From an uncultured Myxococcales bacterium (GTDB lineage Bacteria; Myxococcota_A; Bradymonadia; UBA7976; UBA1532), in the NCBI GenBank assembly GCA_903847385.1, contig CAINDO010000575.1:1-40906 (forward strand): 40,906 nucleotides of DNA, written 5' to 3'. Made by a program: the position numbers and the translations under genes. The stretch's first letter is position 1. Every line of letters begins with the position of its first letter. Below the pieces are notes generated by a model that was not told the DNA's origin, searched no databases, and worked only from the letters and a program-made list of their open reading frames with translations. Positions 9,501-17,760 of this stretch are shown here, one piece after another.

Positions 9501-12500
9501 CACGGCCGCCCAGCCGGCGCCCACGCGCCCCGTGAAGTAGGGGCCGGCGGGGTCGGCGACCGGCGCCAGGTTGTTGATGTTCACCGTGACCGGGATGACC
9601 GCCGTCGACGTCCGACCCGACGCGTCCGTGACGCGCAGACCCACGTTGACCAGGCCGCGGCCCACCATGTTGTGGACGACGCGCACGCCCTGACCGTCGT
9701 AGGTGCCGTTGCCGTCGAAGTCCCACTCGTAGGTCGTCAGGGCGAAGCCGCCGTTCACGGGACCGTCCGTGCTGCTGCCCGAGGCGTCGAACGTGATGGC
9801 CTGGTTGCAGCCGACCGCGTTGGGCACGGCCTGGCCGACCGCCGAGGGGCCGCGCACGACGCGGAGCTGCGCCAGGGCCTCGGCCGAGACGCCGAAGCGG
9901 TCCGTGACGCGCAGGCGGACGTCGTACTGACCCAGCGCGCCGACGCCGGCGTTGACGAGCTGCTGCCAGGTCACGACCTGCTGGGCGCCGTTGGCGGCGG
10001 AGAACTCGAAGCTGCCGTCGTTCCGGACGTCCCAGTCGTAGCGGACGATGTTGTCGCCGCAGTTCGCGTCGGGCTCGACGCTCCCGCGGGCGTCCAGACC
10101 CAGCGTGTCGTTCAGGGCGATCACGTAGGGACCGCCGGGGTTGGCGACGGGGGGCCGGTTGCCCTGGTTGATGTTCACCGGCACCACGGTCGTCCCGCGG
10201 TTGCCGTTGGTGTCCGTCACCTGCAGGCCGACCTGCAGCGGGTTGTTGAACGTGAACTGGTCGAACTGGTGGACCACCACGCGGCCGGTCTCGTCGTCGT
10301 ACTGGCCGTCACCGTCCGTGTCCCAGTTCCAGGAGACCACGTTGATGTCCGGGTGCGGGTGGTCCGACGCGCTGCCGTCGAGCGTGATTCGGGCGCCGCA
10401 CGCCGCAGGGTTGGGGTTGGCCGTGGCCGCTGCGACGGGATCGCGGGCGTAGATGTTGAGGACCGTCGTGTCGCGGGAGGTGAGCGAGGTCGTGTCCTCG
10501 ACCTCGAGGAGCACGGGGAAGGCCCCCGCCCGGTTCAGGCCCATCGCGGTGAGCTCCTGCGCCGTGAGGTTCAGGATGGCCTCGCGCCCGTCACCGTTGG
10601 CGTCCGCGATGTCGCGGTCCCACACGGGGCGGGCGACGTCCGCGTTCAGGTCCCAACGGTAGCGCTGCAGGAAGTCCTGGAACTCGGCGGTGTCCGGGTC
10701 GAACGAGGCGCTGGCGTCCAGCGCCACGCCGTCGCCCAACAGGATGTGATAGGCCCGCTCGGGCGGCTCGGTGGGATCGGCGTCGGCCGTCGGCGGCGTG
10801 GGCGGCACGCGGTACTGGACCTGGTAGCAGGTCGAGGCCGTCCGGCCGTCGCGGTCGGTGACGCGCAGACAGACGGTCACGGCGGGGATGTTGCCGGGGC
10901 CCGGGATCGGGGCGAACTGGCGCTGGAAGTCGACGACCGGCGTGTTCGCGCGCTCGAAGGTGCCGTTGTTGTCCAGGTCCCAGTCGTAGCGGACGATGGT
11001 CATGCCGGGGATGGGCGAGGTGCTCTCGCGGCCGTCCAGCGTGGCCGTGGACGAGCCGTCACGGAGGCTGATCGGCGTCGGGCGCGGGGTCTGGACGATG
11101 ACCGCCGTGGGCATCGCGCGGTAGACCGTCACGTTGGCGTTGACGGTCGCCGTCTGGCCGAACGTGTCCGTGACGCGGAGGGTGATCACGTTGGTCGGCA
11201 GGCCGGTGTTGCGGTCGGCGGGCCAGCGGAACAGGTTGGTGACCGTGCCCCAGGCGACGACCGGGTTCGCCCCGGCCAGGTCCACGCCGGCGTCGTTGAA
11301 GCGCCCGTTGTTGTTCAGGTCCCACTCGTACGCCGCGATGGCGTCACCGCAGTTGGCGTTGGCATCCGAGGACGGGCGGCCGTCGAGGGGCAGCGGATCG
11401 CCCTCGAGCACGACGTAGTTGGCCAAGGAGGTGCGGGCGACCGGGGGCGCGTTGCCCTGGTTGACCTGGACCTGCAGGGTGACCTCGTGGCGGCGGCCGA
11501 GGTCGTCCGTCACGCGCAGGATCACGTCGTAGTTGCCGAAGCGGTTGTACGTGTAGGTGAAGCGGGGCAGCGCGCCGCCGCCGTCGAAGCCCGGGATGCC
11601 GTCGACGTCCCACTGGTAGGTGGAGATCGTCCGCTGCGGGTTCGGGTGGTAGCTCCGGCTGGCGTCGAAGGTGATGGGCGAGCCGCAGGCCGCCGGGTTC
11701 GGCAGCGCGGTCGCGACCGCCACGGGCTCGGCCGGGTAGATGGTGACGGTCGTGTCCGAGGTCGACTCGAGGCCGGCCGAGTCACGCACGCGGATGCGCA
11801 GGGGCACGGGCTGCCCGACGGGCAGGTTGCGCAGGCTGTTCCACGGCACCAGCGTGTTGGTCGCGTTGGCGAAGGTGAAGGTGCCCGAGTTGTTGATGTC
11901 CCAGGCCGTCACGATCGTGTCGCCGCAGCCGGCGTTCTGGTCGCTGGCGTTGCCGGCGAGCTGCAGCGGCTGGCCGATCTCCGTGATGTAGGGGCCACCG
12001 GCGGCGGCGGCGGGACCGACGTTCGGCGCGGCGTTGACGGTGATGCGGACCGTCTTGGCGTTGCTCAGCGTGGGGTTGTTGTTGTCGACCACCTGGAGCG
12101 TCGCGGTGTAGACGCCGGCCCGCTGGTACCGGTACTGCAGCGACTCGGAGACGTCCTGCGTCTGCCAGTCCGGCACCGCGTTGGGGTCGTCCCACCACAG
12201 GCCGTTGCTGGCGTCGAAGTCCCAGCGATAGGCCAGGATGCGGCTCGAGGGGCTGGGGTGGAACGACTCGGCGTGGCTGAAGGTCACCAGGCCGCTGTTG
12301 GCACCGATGCACCCCTCGGTCACCGTCGTGGGCTGGACCACGGGCATCGCCACCGGCTTGGGCGTGAACAGCGACGGCGTGACCGTCAGGCCGCCGAACC
12401 CGGTGGACATCCACGGGGCGCCGTAGGAGCAGGTCACCTGGGTGTGTCCGGCGCAGAAGGCGTCCGTGACGCGCCCGAAGTTCGTGTAGTCCCCCAGGTT

Positions 12501-14234
12501 CCGGTCCTGGGCGCGCATGAAGTACGTGGTGAACTGGGTGAACCAGTCGCGCCCGCCGACCGTCGTCAGCTCGGGGCTGCCGGTGCGATACCCCTTCTGG
12601 TGGGAGTACATCGCGTACGTGTTGCCGCATCGGCCGGCGTTGTAGAGGCCCACCGGCGTGTTGCAGAGATAGTCGCCGTCCTGCCAGAGGCGGTCGTGCC
12701 AGCCCACGGAGGTCGCGTAGCGTGCGTTGGACGTCCACGCCGCCGCCGTGAAGGCGATGTAGTTGTCATAGGATTGACGCAGCCGGTCGCGCGTGTAGGC
12801 GGCGTTGTTGGCATAGTTGATCGCGTAGGTGGGGAACGCCGCCGTGTTGTCCCCGCGCTGGAACATGTGCACCCCCAGCCACCGGGCCGCGACGAACGCG
12901 CCGCCCGTGAGCTGGAAGTTGTCGCTGCCGCCGGAGCGATAGCTGGCGCCGCCGGTGGCCGTCTGGTTGTTCACCAGGTTCGCGGCGATGCGATACTTGT
13001 GGCGGTTGTTGACGAAGACGCCGAAGGGCGCGCCGTTCACTTCGGCGCTCTCCAGGCCGATGTAGGCCCACTGAGAGGTCGAGCCGTCGCTGTTGCCGCA
13101 ACCGGCCGAGCCGTTCGCCGCGGTGTAGAGCCAGCTGCCGAGCGCGCAGCCACCGTCGTACTGCATGTAGCCGAGGTAGTCGGCCATGTCCTGGATGAAC
13201 GACTCCCAGGTGCGACCCGCCAGGCCCCCCACCTGCAGGCGCGTCGCCGCGAGCGCGGGCAGCACCGTGGCCATGCCGCCGAGCAGCATGCCCTGCGCGT
13301 AGACGTTGTTCGAGTTGCCACCCGTGTACGCGCCCGCCCCGGCGGCCGTCCCCGGGACGCGGTTGCACATGCGCTCCGTGCCGTTGGCGTTGAAGCCGCA
13401 GGTGTTGGCCTCCTCGGCGGGGACCGCGGCCGCAGCGATGGCCACCGTGCTCGTCCCGGCGTTCAGCGCGCCGTTGACGAAGGCCATCACGGTCTCGGCA
13501 TAGGGGTCCGTGTTCCAACGCGCGTCGTTCGCGGCCGCCCAACCGTTCGGCAGGGGCACGGCGAACGCGTTGATGGTGCCGGGCGGGTACGCCGGCTGGT
13601 GACCGTTGTTCGTGAACAGCCAGATGCCCGTGCCGTTGATCACGTAGTTGAACGTGCCGTATTGGGCTCGAACGCCCGCAGTTCCCTGCCCTGCCCGGTT
13701 GGCCGACGCCCGGTGCGAGTACCAGAGGGACTCCTGGATCGCCATCTGCCCCATGATCGTCAGCTGATCCGGGGTCTGGGCCCAGGTCCGCGCGTCGGGG
13801 TTCGGTTCGAAGTCGTAGACGAAGAGGCGGAACGTGCCAAAGGCGTCCGGCTGGTTCGCACACGTGCTCCGCACCCGCACGCCCACGGGCATTCGGGTGT
13901 CCTGCGCCACGACGGGGACCTGGAAGGTCGCCCCGATGTCGTACAGCGTGCCGCTGAGGGGCGTCACGAGCCGCGTGGCGTCGTCATCGAAGTTGTTGTT
14001 GAGGTTGACGTCCCACGCAACGCGGTAGCCGCCCACGCAGGGCGCGTTGCGGACGATCGCCTTCAGCGTGACCCGCGCATTCTCGTGCGCCGGGTGCGGC
14101 AGGGCCGGGTTGATCTGCGAGAACGGCACCGGGATGACCGTCGGCCCGGCCGCCTGAGCGGCGGCGTCGGTCGCGAGGCCGATCGTTCCGAGCCCGAGGC
14201 TCAAAGCGAGTGTCCACGATTGCCTGAGTGACAT
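6504..14234 (-). CDS. Giant exported PKD-repeat protein with N-terminal cyclase-like helical region
   Basis: A 2576-residue secreted or cell-surface protein. The ATG at 14234 is chosen because AAGGGGGG lies four bases upstream and because it opens a standard signal peptide (basic MSLRQ, hydrophobic core TLALSLGLGTIGLATDA, cleavage near AAAQA). Residues about 100-620 are rich in helix and aromatic residues; GCALGSWLY...SDGSTSQWAYIGLESAE resembles the QW-type repeats of squalene-cyclase/prenyltransferase toroids. From about 640 to 2190 there are some thirteen PKD-type beta-sandwich repeats marked by YxWDxDxDG motifs (YEWDLNNNGRF, YRWDVDRNGTIDF, YEWDFDGNGTYDG), interrupted near 1650-1830 by two Ig-like segments. 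The Asp/Asn-rich loops could bind calcium. The last 380 residues are a different, mostly helical domain that I do not recognise. Adhesion or matrix binding is an inference. Confidence 0.88.
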   Translation of the reverse strand: MSLRQSWTLALSLGLGTIGLATDAAAQAAGPTVIPVPFSQINPALPHPAHENARVTLKAIVRNAPCVGGYRVAWDVNLNNNFDDDATRLVTPLSGTLYDIGATFQVPVVAQDTRMPVGVRVRSTCANQPDAFGTFRLFVYDFEPNPDARTWAQTPDQLTIMGQMAIQESLWYSHRASANRAGQGTAGVRAQYGTFNYVINGTGIWLFTNNGHQPAYPPGTINAFAVPLPNGWAAANDARWNTDPYAETVMAFVNGALNAGTSTVAIAAAAVPAEEANTCGFNANGTERMCNRVPGTAAGAGAYTGGNSNNVYAQGMLLGGMATVLPALAATRLQVGGLAGRTWESFIQDMADYLGYMQYDGGCALGSWLYTAANGSAGCGNSDGSTSQWAYIGLESAEVNGAPFGVFVNNRHKYRIAANLVNNQTATGGASYRSGGSDNFQLTGGAFVAARWLGVHMFQRGDNTAAFPTYAINYANNAAYTRDRLRQSYDNYIAFTAAAWTSNARYATSVGWHDRLWQDGDYLCNTPVGLYNAGRCGNTYAMYSHQKGYRTGSPELTTVGGRDWFTQFTTYFMRAQDRNLGDYTNFGRVTDAFCAGHTQVTCSYGAPWMSTGFGGLTVTPSLFTPKPVAMPVVQPTTVTEGCIGANSGLVTFSHAESFHPSPSSRILAYRWDFDASNGLWWDDPNAVPDWQTQDVSESLQYRYQRAGVYTATLQVVDNNNPTLSNAKTVRITVNAAPNVGPAAAAGGPYITEIGQPLQLAGNASDQNAGCGDTIVTAWDINNSGTFTFANATNTLVPWNSLRNLPVGQPVPLRIRVRDSAGLESTSDTTVTIYPAEPVAVATALPNPAACGSPITFDASRSYHPNPQRTISTYQWDVDGIPGFDGGGALPRFTYTYNRFGNYDVILRVTDDLGRRHEVTLQVQVNQGNAPPVARTSLANYVVLEGDPLPLDGRPSSDANANCGDAIAAYEWDLNNNGRFNDAGVDLAGANPVVAWGTVTNLFRWPADRNTGLPTNVITLRVTDTFGQTATVNANVTVYRAMPTAVIVQTPRPTPISLRDGSSTATLDGRESTSPIPGMTIVRYDWDLDNNGTFERANTPVVDFQRQFAPIPGPGNIPAVTVCLRVTDRDGRTASTCYQVQYRVPPTPPTADADPTEPPERAYHILLGDGVALDASASFDPDTAEFQDFLQRYRWDLNADVARPVWDRDIADANGDGREAILNLTAQELTAMGLNRAGAFPVLLEVEDTTSLTSRDTTVLNIYARDPVAAATANPNPAACGARITLDGSASDHPHPDINVVSWNWDTDGDGQYDDETGRVVVHQFDQFTFNNPLQVGLQVTDTNGNRGTTVVPVNINQGNRPPVANPGGPYVIALNDTLGLDARGSVEPDANCGDNIVRYDWDVRNDGSFEFSAANGAQQVVTWQQLVNAGVGALGQYDVRLRVTDRFGVSAEALAQLRVVRGPSAVGQAVPNAVGCNQAITFDASGSSTDGPVNGGFALTTYEWDFDGNGTYDGQGVRVVHNMVGRGLVNVGLRVTDASGRTSTAVIPVTVNINNLAPVADPAGPYFTGRVGAGWAAVRLDGRASFDPNQPCDQVVEYRWDVDRNGTIDFQGPTVNYTNPAWQVGTVQIVRLTVCDTYGVCSAPVETEIRVQLEAPPSGEVVSPRANAGMCIPAGNVNVDFSVSDPEGEPVTAIVLIGGVEMGRTVVQTRVDGQPVNGTVVVNAALVPDGARDVVIRFEDNAGAFSTANAGGRITFDKTPPQVMIGALPQANACFNPAAIPATQFQASDNIDQTLSIDEGVVANGCGRTVTVRAMDDCGNVAEASRGYRVAEAVQVDIQGAQEGQLVASPRLTWTVVGPADCANGITATLSRDGAAAAPYAANTQIVLPGSYVLALSIVNCQGVARQQTRNFVVNAPPVAVPVPAVHPNRDPAIAAPGGYLVAEGGDLVLDGRESRTPEAIDSIALYEWDFTGDGTYDARGATVPFPTQDNGRFQAQLRVTDSLGATHTSGFTVTVTDVNPIANPGGPYTVAQGADLRVDASGSQSGSQADLIRTYAWDWGDGTPPSAPSPQPTATHRWAESGLYNVRLTVSDEDSEATAVVVVNVTDVDPVVDELVVPPDPYEIAEMAFTLRAHGGAAGEPITRVEWDFNGDGVPEFAGPALFSVMPTFRDAGPRTVTIRIRDKDSVAVVSTDFVVREISLGEISQLADTRSTALLAVPGWQPSMIDRLRVIQTWGRTGAWGERNGYPANVWVGLDNVLTYLPTAQSRGADYGNLLWAMSRQFLRDVRALKHRIVDVDQAQPANHPLIVRSDTFMRAAEAFFNQPNFEADVSGRNNPFMAGDLFLSAYEAYFYLRQSVDPFNRFDDFAMPNVIDVGQRIAAANEVNADLITALNELRLTLVDYRDRARSAQDPGPGGAEVAAAIPVLDHIIELTSMPLALSCPDGSCINDEEALENELALMDLIDILYSSKSVGVYVRDWQHGLMLAVKFRIEISLLRVETACGKFSPVARNARLTQAEGLGYVESYDYDGALGYYTSPETRCLILETYNNCLVPANRGAFQPAVYPAECVNVAN

Positions 14235-14343
14235 CGAACCCCCCTTCACTGCGCTGAACAGGACATCCCCGGACGCGGTCGGGCCGTTTGGCCCTTCCCT
14301 CGACCATCGGCCAGGGTAATTTTCACTTGAATGCGGTGCGGTA

Positions 14344-14372
14344 ATCCTACGACTTCGGTACAGGGGCAACAA
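14344..14372 (-). promoter_or_regulatory. Sigma-70-like promoter for the PKD-repeat protein
   Basis: Read on the minus strand: TTGTTG (14372-14367), exactly 17 bases, TAGGAT (14349-14344). Transcription would start near 14337, giving a leader of about 100 bases before the ATG at 14234. Confidence 0.6.
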
Positions 14373-14427
14373 GGAATCTTGATTCAAACTTACCTCACAA
14401 GACTGATTTTTCCAGGAGGGTCGTAAG

Positions 14428-14799
14428 TTGCCGCCGATGCTGCCATCGCTCCCGACACAGACCGGAGAGACGCGCGTCGTCTCCGAGGGGTTTCATGCTC
14501 GCGTGCACGCGGTCGTTCGCACCGTGCCCGCCGGCCGCGTGACGACTTACGGCGACGTCGCCACGATGCTCGGCTCCCCACGCGTCGCACGCCATGTGGG
14601 TTATGCCCTCGCCGCGCTGAGCGATCCGACGGTGCCCTGGCACCGTGTCATCAACGCGCAGGGCCGAATCAGCCACCGCGGCGACCTGGTGCGAGCCGAG
14701 TCGCAGCGCCGGCGCCTGGAGGCCGAGGGCATCGAGTTCGACGCGCTCGGCCGGGTCGACCTGAAGCGCTACCGCTTCAGCCCGCCGCCGGGTCCTTGA
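14428..14799 (+). CDS. Alkyltransferase-like protein (ATL, MGMT family, PWHR motif)
   Basis: A 123-residue protein matching the DNA-binding domain of O6-alkylguanine-DNA alkyltransferase: VHAVVRTVPAGRVTTYGDVATML (helix-turn-helix part), then SPRVARHVGYAL. The alkyl-acceptor motif PCHR is here PWHR (Trp at residue 71), the hallmark of alkyltransferase-like proteins. ATLs bind O6-alkylguanine, flip and bend the DNA, and in known cases hand the lesion to nucleotide excision repair instead of repairing it. The TTG start is preferred because AGGAGGG at 14414-14420 sits 7 bases before it; the in-frame ATG at 14437 would be 16 bases away. Its 3' end overlaps the convergent PilZ-like gene by 23 bases. 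It is divergent from the PKD-protein gene. Confidence 0.9.
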   Translation: MPPMLPSLPTQTGETRVVSEGFHARVHAVVRTVPAGRVTTYGDVATMLGSPRVARHVGYALAALSDPTVPWHRVINAQGRISHRGDLVRAESQRRRLEAEGIEFDALGRVDLKRYRFSPPPGP

Positions 14800-15436
14800 G
14801 GCGGCGGAGTTCGCGCCGGACCACCTCGTGGGGCGTATCCAGGGCGAGGCCCAACCCCGGGCGTCCCGGCGCGGCCTCGCCACGGTAGACGACCCGGGCG
14901 GCGAGCCACAGCGCCCGCGCCTCCGGCAACGCCAGCCGGACCAGGACCGGGGTGTTCGTCTCCAGGGGCACGTCCGTCTCGACCATCAGCGAGCCGCTCA
15001 GGAGCTGGTCGACCAGGGCGGCCCGCGCGGCGGCCACCTGCAGGTCGACGAGGAAGGTCTCGCGGACCTCACCGGCCCGCACGCTCAGCGCCTCGTCCGC
15101 CTGCGGCGCGGTCGAGGGGCGATCGACCATGATGCCCAGGTCGCGCGCGATGCTGGCCATCACCACCAGCCCCGGCTCCTCCGGTTGCAGCCACTGGAAC
15201 CGGACCCGATGGCCCTTCTCCGCCGGCTGCCGGGACTCGACCCGGGCGCGGACATCCAGGAGCAGGCGGCGTGCGCCCGCGCTGCAGCGCACCTGGAGCC
15301 CGACCTCGTCGCCCGGCGAGACCGGCACGTGGGTCACGATCTCGCCGCCCCGACCATCGGCCAGCGTCAAGGGGGTGACGCTGCGGGCCTCGCCCACCGC
15401 CAGCGCGATCAGGATGCTCGGCGTCCAGGAGCTCAC
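14777..15436 (-). CDS. PilZ-like domain protein
   Basis: A 219-residue soluble protein. The C-terminal part, DQLLSGSLMVETDVPLETNT...VLVRLALPEARALWLAARVVYRGEAAPGRPGLGLAL, follows the PilZ-like pattern seen in many myxobacterial proteins (G-x-L-x-V-x-T-D, a strand, then A-R-V-V, P-G-x-G-L-x-L). The usual c-di-GMP-binding RxxxR motif is not evident, so nucleotide binding is doubtful. The N-terminal half (ADGRGGEIVTHVPVSPGDEVGLQVRC) looks like another beta-barrel. The GTG start at 15436 overlaps the stop of the upstream gene as GTGA, so the two are translationally coupled. Confidence 0.6.
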   Translation of the reverse strand: MSSWTPSILIALAVGEARSVTPLTLADGRGGEIVTHVPVSPGDEVGLQVRCSAGARRLLLDVRARVESRQPAEKGHRVRFQWLQPEEPGLVVMASIARDLGIMVDRPSTAPQADEALSVRAGEVRETFLVDLQVAAARAALVDQLLSGSLMVETDVPLETNTPVLVRLALPEARALWLAARVVYRGEAAPGRPGLGLALDTPHEVVRRELRRLKDPAAG

Positions 15437-16161
15437 GCGGAGCGCTCCAGCAACGCGCGGACGGACTGCCCCGGGATCGCCAGCCGCACGCGGGCGCGGG
15501 TCCCCCGAACGGTGATCACCGTCCCCTCGAGCAGCACCGCCGAGTCGCCGACGACGACGTGCGCCGCGAAGACGTCCCGCGGGTTCAGATCCTTGACGCC
15601 GTCCAGCTCGAGCATGGGCGACAGCTCCCCGGGGAAGCGCCCCAGGGCCTGCACGAGCGGACGAATCGGGACGTGGACCATGACTGTTCGCGACCGCGGC
15701 ACGAGACCGTCCTCGCGGCCGCGGGTCGCCTGCAAGACCTCGGAGGTCGTGCGGGCGCTGGGGAGCACGGAGGCCGGGACGGGTGTGGGGACGGGCGGCG
15801 GAGCGGGCAGCCGGGGCAGGACGGGCGGGGCGGGTGCAGGCGCGAGGCGCGGAAACGGCGCGCCGGCCCCGAGCCCGAGCAGCGCCGCGAGCTCTGGCCA
15901 GAGCCGCTCGGCGTCCTCCGGCCAGTCGACTCGGGCGCCCTCTTCGACCGCGTGCACCGCGCCGGACCAGGCGATCACGGCCTCGCCCGGGCGCCCCAGA
16001 CAGCGCAGGCTCCCCTCGCCCTCCGGCGGGTGTTCGCGCGTGGCGAGTTCGAGGCCGGCGGGTCCGACGGCCCGGACGGGCGCGACGATCGTCCGCCCTC
16101 CGACCTTCAGGTAACCCCGAACCGCGGTCCCGGGCGCCGGCGATGTGACCCCTTCGCGCAC
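15433..16161 (-). CDS. Hypothetical protein with Pro-rich linker, possibly PilZ-like at both ends
   Basis: A 242-residue protein I do not recognise as a family. The first 75 residues (VRGYLKVGGRTIVAPVRAVGPAGLELATREHPPEGEGSL, split by beta-rich stretches) resemble a diverged PilZ/beta-barrel. Residues about 100-135 are a Pro/Ala linker (APAPAPPVLPRLPAPPPVP). The C-terminal 90 residues are again beta-rich (GDSAVLLEGTVITVRGTRARVRLAIPGQSVRALLERS). The GTG start at 16161 has GGAG about 8 bases upstream. It is the first gene of a two-gene unit with the PilZ-like gene and starts 78 bases after the cobA-hemD stop. A scaffold role is possible, but nothing here shows a function. Confidence 0.6.
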   Translation of the reverse strand: MREGVTSPAPGTAVRGYLKVGGRTIVAPVRAVGPAGLELATREHPPEGEGSLRCLGRPGEAVIAWSGAVHAVEEGARVDWPEDAERLWPELAALLGLGAGAPFPRLAPAPAPPVLPRLPAPPPVPTPVPASVLPSARTTSEVLQATRGREDGLVPRSRTVMVHVPIRPLVQALGRFPGELSPMLELDGVKDLNPRDVFAAHVVVGDSAVLLEGTVITVRGTRARVRLAIPGQSVRALLERSA

Positions 16162-16185
16162 GCTCGCATCTCCAGAACTCCCGAG

Positions 16186-16191
16186 AATATA
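16186..16191 (-). promoter_or_regulatory. Possible -10 element for the PilZ-like pair
   Basis: TATATT on the minus strand in an otherwise GC-rich gap, 25 bases before the GTG at 16161. No good -35 hexamer lies at the right distance, so this is only a candidate. Confidence 0.3.
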
Positions 16192-16239
16192 GCCGGCGGC
16201 CTCAGAGCCAAATCGAATTCGGTGAAACCCGGATCGCGG

Positions 16240-17760
16240 TCAATTCGCCCCGCCGCCCCGCCAGGCGACCAGGGCGTCCACCAGCCCGGGGATCGTGAAC
16301 GACTCCGCCGTCGCCGCCACGCGGAAGCCCGCATCCCGGGCCGTCTCCGCCGTGACGGGTCCGATGCACAGGGCGGGCACGCGCGCCTGAAGCGCCGCGA
16401 CCGCCTCGGGCCCCACCAGGTCGCAGAAGTGCCGCACCGTCGACGACGCCGTGAAGGTCAACACGTCGACCTCGCCGCGTCGAATGCGCGCGAGCGCCGC
16501 CGGCTCGACGACCGCGGCCTGGGTCCGGTAGGCCACGACGACGTCGACGGCCCCCCCGCCGGCGCGCAGGGCGTCGGGCAGGATCTCCCGGGCGACCTCG
16601 GCCCGAAGCAGGAGGTAGCGACGCCCCGTGATGCCCTCGGCGACGAACTGCTCGAGCAGGGCCTCGGCCACGAAGGTCTCCGGCACCCGGTCGGCGAGCA
16701 GCCCCCGCTCGGCGAGACGCCGCGCCGTCGCCGGGCCGATGCAGGCGATGCGCGCACGGCCGAAGGCGCGGGCATCCCGACCGGCGGCCCGCAGCGCGTC
16801 CAGCGCGAAGTCGACCCCGTTGGCGCTCGTGAAGATCACCCAGTCATAGGTGTCGAGTCGACCCAGGGCCTCGGTGAGCGGCGCGGCGTCGCGCGGCGGC
16901 GCAAACTCGATGGTCGGCAGCAGGATGCACTCGGCGCCGAGGTCGTCGAGCCGCTCCACGAAGGGACCGGACTGACCGGCGCTCCGCGTCACGACGATGC
17001 GCAGGCCGTGAAGCGCGCGCCGCTCGAACCACCGGATGGTCTCGCGCAGCCGCACGACCTCGCCGACGACCACGGTCATCGGCGCCGCCAGGCCGGCCCG
17101 CTCGGCGTCCGCCGCGGCCTCGCCCAGCGTCGACACGAGCGTCTGCTGGTCGACCCGCGTGGCCCACCGCACCATCGCCACGGGTGTCTCGGGCGAACGG
17201 CCGGCGGCCATCAGCGCGGACGCGATCGCCGGGAGATTCCGCGCCGCCATGTACAACGCCACCGTGCTCATCCGGGCGACGGCCGCCCAGTCGACCCCGG
17301 CGATGGGGTCCTGGTCGGCCTTGCCGTGTCCCGTCACCAGGGTCAGCGTCGGACCGAAGCCCCGATGCGTCACGGGGATACCGGCGTAGGCGGCGCCCGC
17401 GATGGCCGCGGTCACGCCGGGCACGACCTCGAAGGGCACACCCGCCCCGGCGAGCGCCTCGGCCTCCTCGCCGCCCCGCCCGAAGACGAAGGGGTCGCCG
17501 CCCTTGAGGCGCACCACGACCCGCCCCGCGAGGCCGAGCTCGACGAGCAGGTCGTTGATCTCGGCCTGCGTCTTCCGATGCGGCCCCTCACCCACCAGGA
17601 TCGTCTCGGCCCGGGGGCAGTGCCGCAGCAGCTCGGGGTTGGCCAGATAGTCGTAGACGACGACGTCGGCGCGGCCGAGCACCTGTGCGCCGCGCAGCGT
17701 CAGCAGCCCCGGCGCCCAGGGCCCGGCGCCGACGAGATAGACGACGCCCGGGGCGTTCAT
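16240..17760 (-). CDS. Uroporphyrinogen-III C-methyltransferase / uroporphyrinogen-III synthase fusion (CobA-HemD)
   Basis: A 506-residue bifunctional enzyme of the tetrapyrrole pathway. Residues 1-245 are the SAM-dependent methyltransferase (SUMT) that makes precorrin-2 for siroheme and cobalamin: YLVGAGPWAPGLLTLRGAQVL, RLKGGDPFVFGRGGEEAEAL, VPGVTAAIAGAAYAGIPVTHR. The usual GPGDPGL motif reads GPWAPGL. Residues 255-506 are uroporphyrinogen-III synthase (HemD), which closes hydroxymethylbilane into the asymmetric ring: GLRIVVTRSAGQSGPF, YDWVIFTSANGVDFALDAL, DVLTFTASSTVRHF, CIGPVTAETARDAGF. The ATG at 17760 overlaps the hemC stop as ATGA. This fused order (HemC then CobA-HemD) is common in bacteria. 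It is the last gene of the hem group; 78 bases follow before the next gene, with no clear terminator. Confidence 0.94.
   Translation of the reverse strand: MNAPGVVYLVGAGPWAPGLLTLRGAQVLGRADVVVYDYLANPELLRHCPRAETILVGEGPHRKTQAEINDLLVELGLAGRVVVRLKGGDPFVFGRGGEEAEALAGAGVPFEVVPGVTAAIAGAAYAGIPVTHRGFGPTLTLVTGHGKADQDPIAGVDWAAVARMSTVALYMAARNLPAIASALMAAGRSPETPVAMVRWATRVDQQTLVSTLGEAAADAERAGLAAPMTVVVGEVVRLRETIRWFERRALHGLRIVVTRSAGQSGPFVERLDDLGAECILLPTIEFAPPRDAAPLTEALGRLDTYDWVIFTSANGVDFALDALRAAGRDARAFGRARIACIGPATARRLAERGLLADRVPETFVAEALLEQFVAEGITGRRYLLLRAEVAREILPDALRAGGGAVDVVVAYRTQAAVVEPAALARIRRGEVDVLTFTASSTVRHFCDLVGPEAVAALQARVPALCIGPVTAETARDAGFRVAATAESFTIPGLVDALVAWRGGGAN

Noticed and set aside
6786..14231. 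A 2481-codon open frame on the + strand opposite the PKD-protein gene
   Set aside because: It mirrors the codon structure of a very GC-rich gene; the product is a low-complexity Val/Arg/Gly/Asp/His mixture without any domain, while the minus strand has a signal peptide, a ribosome-binding site and clear PKD repeats.
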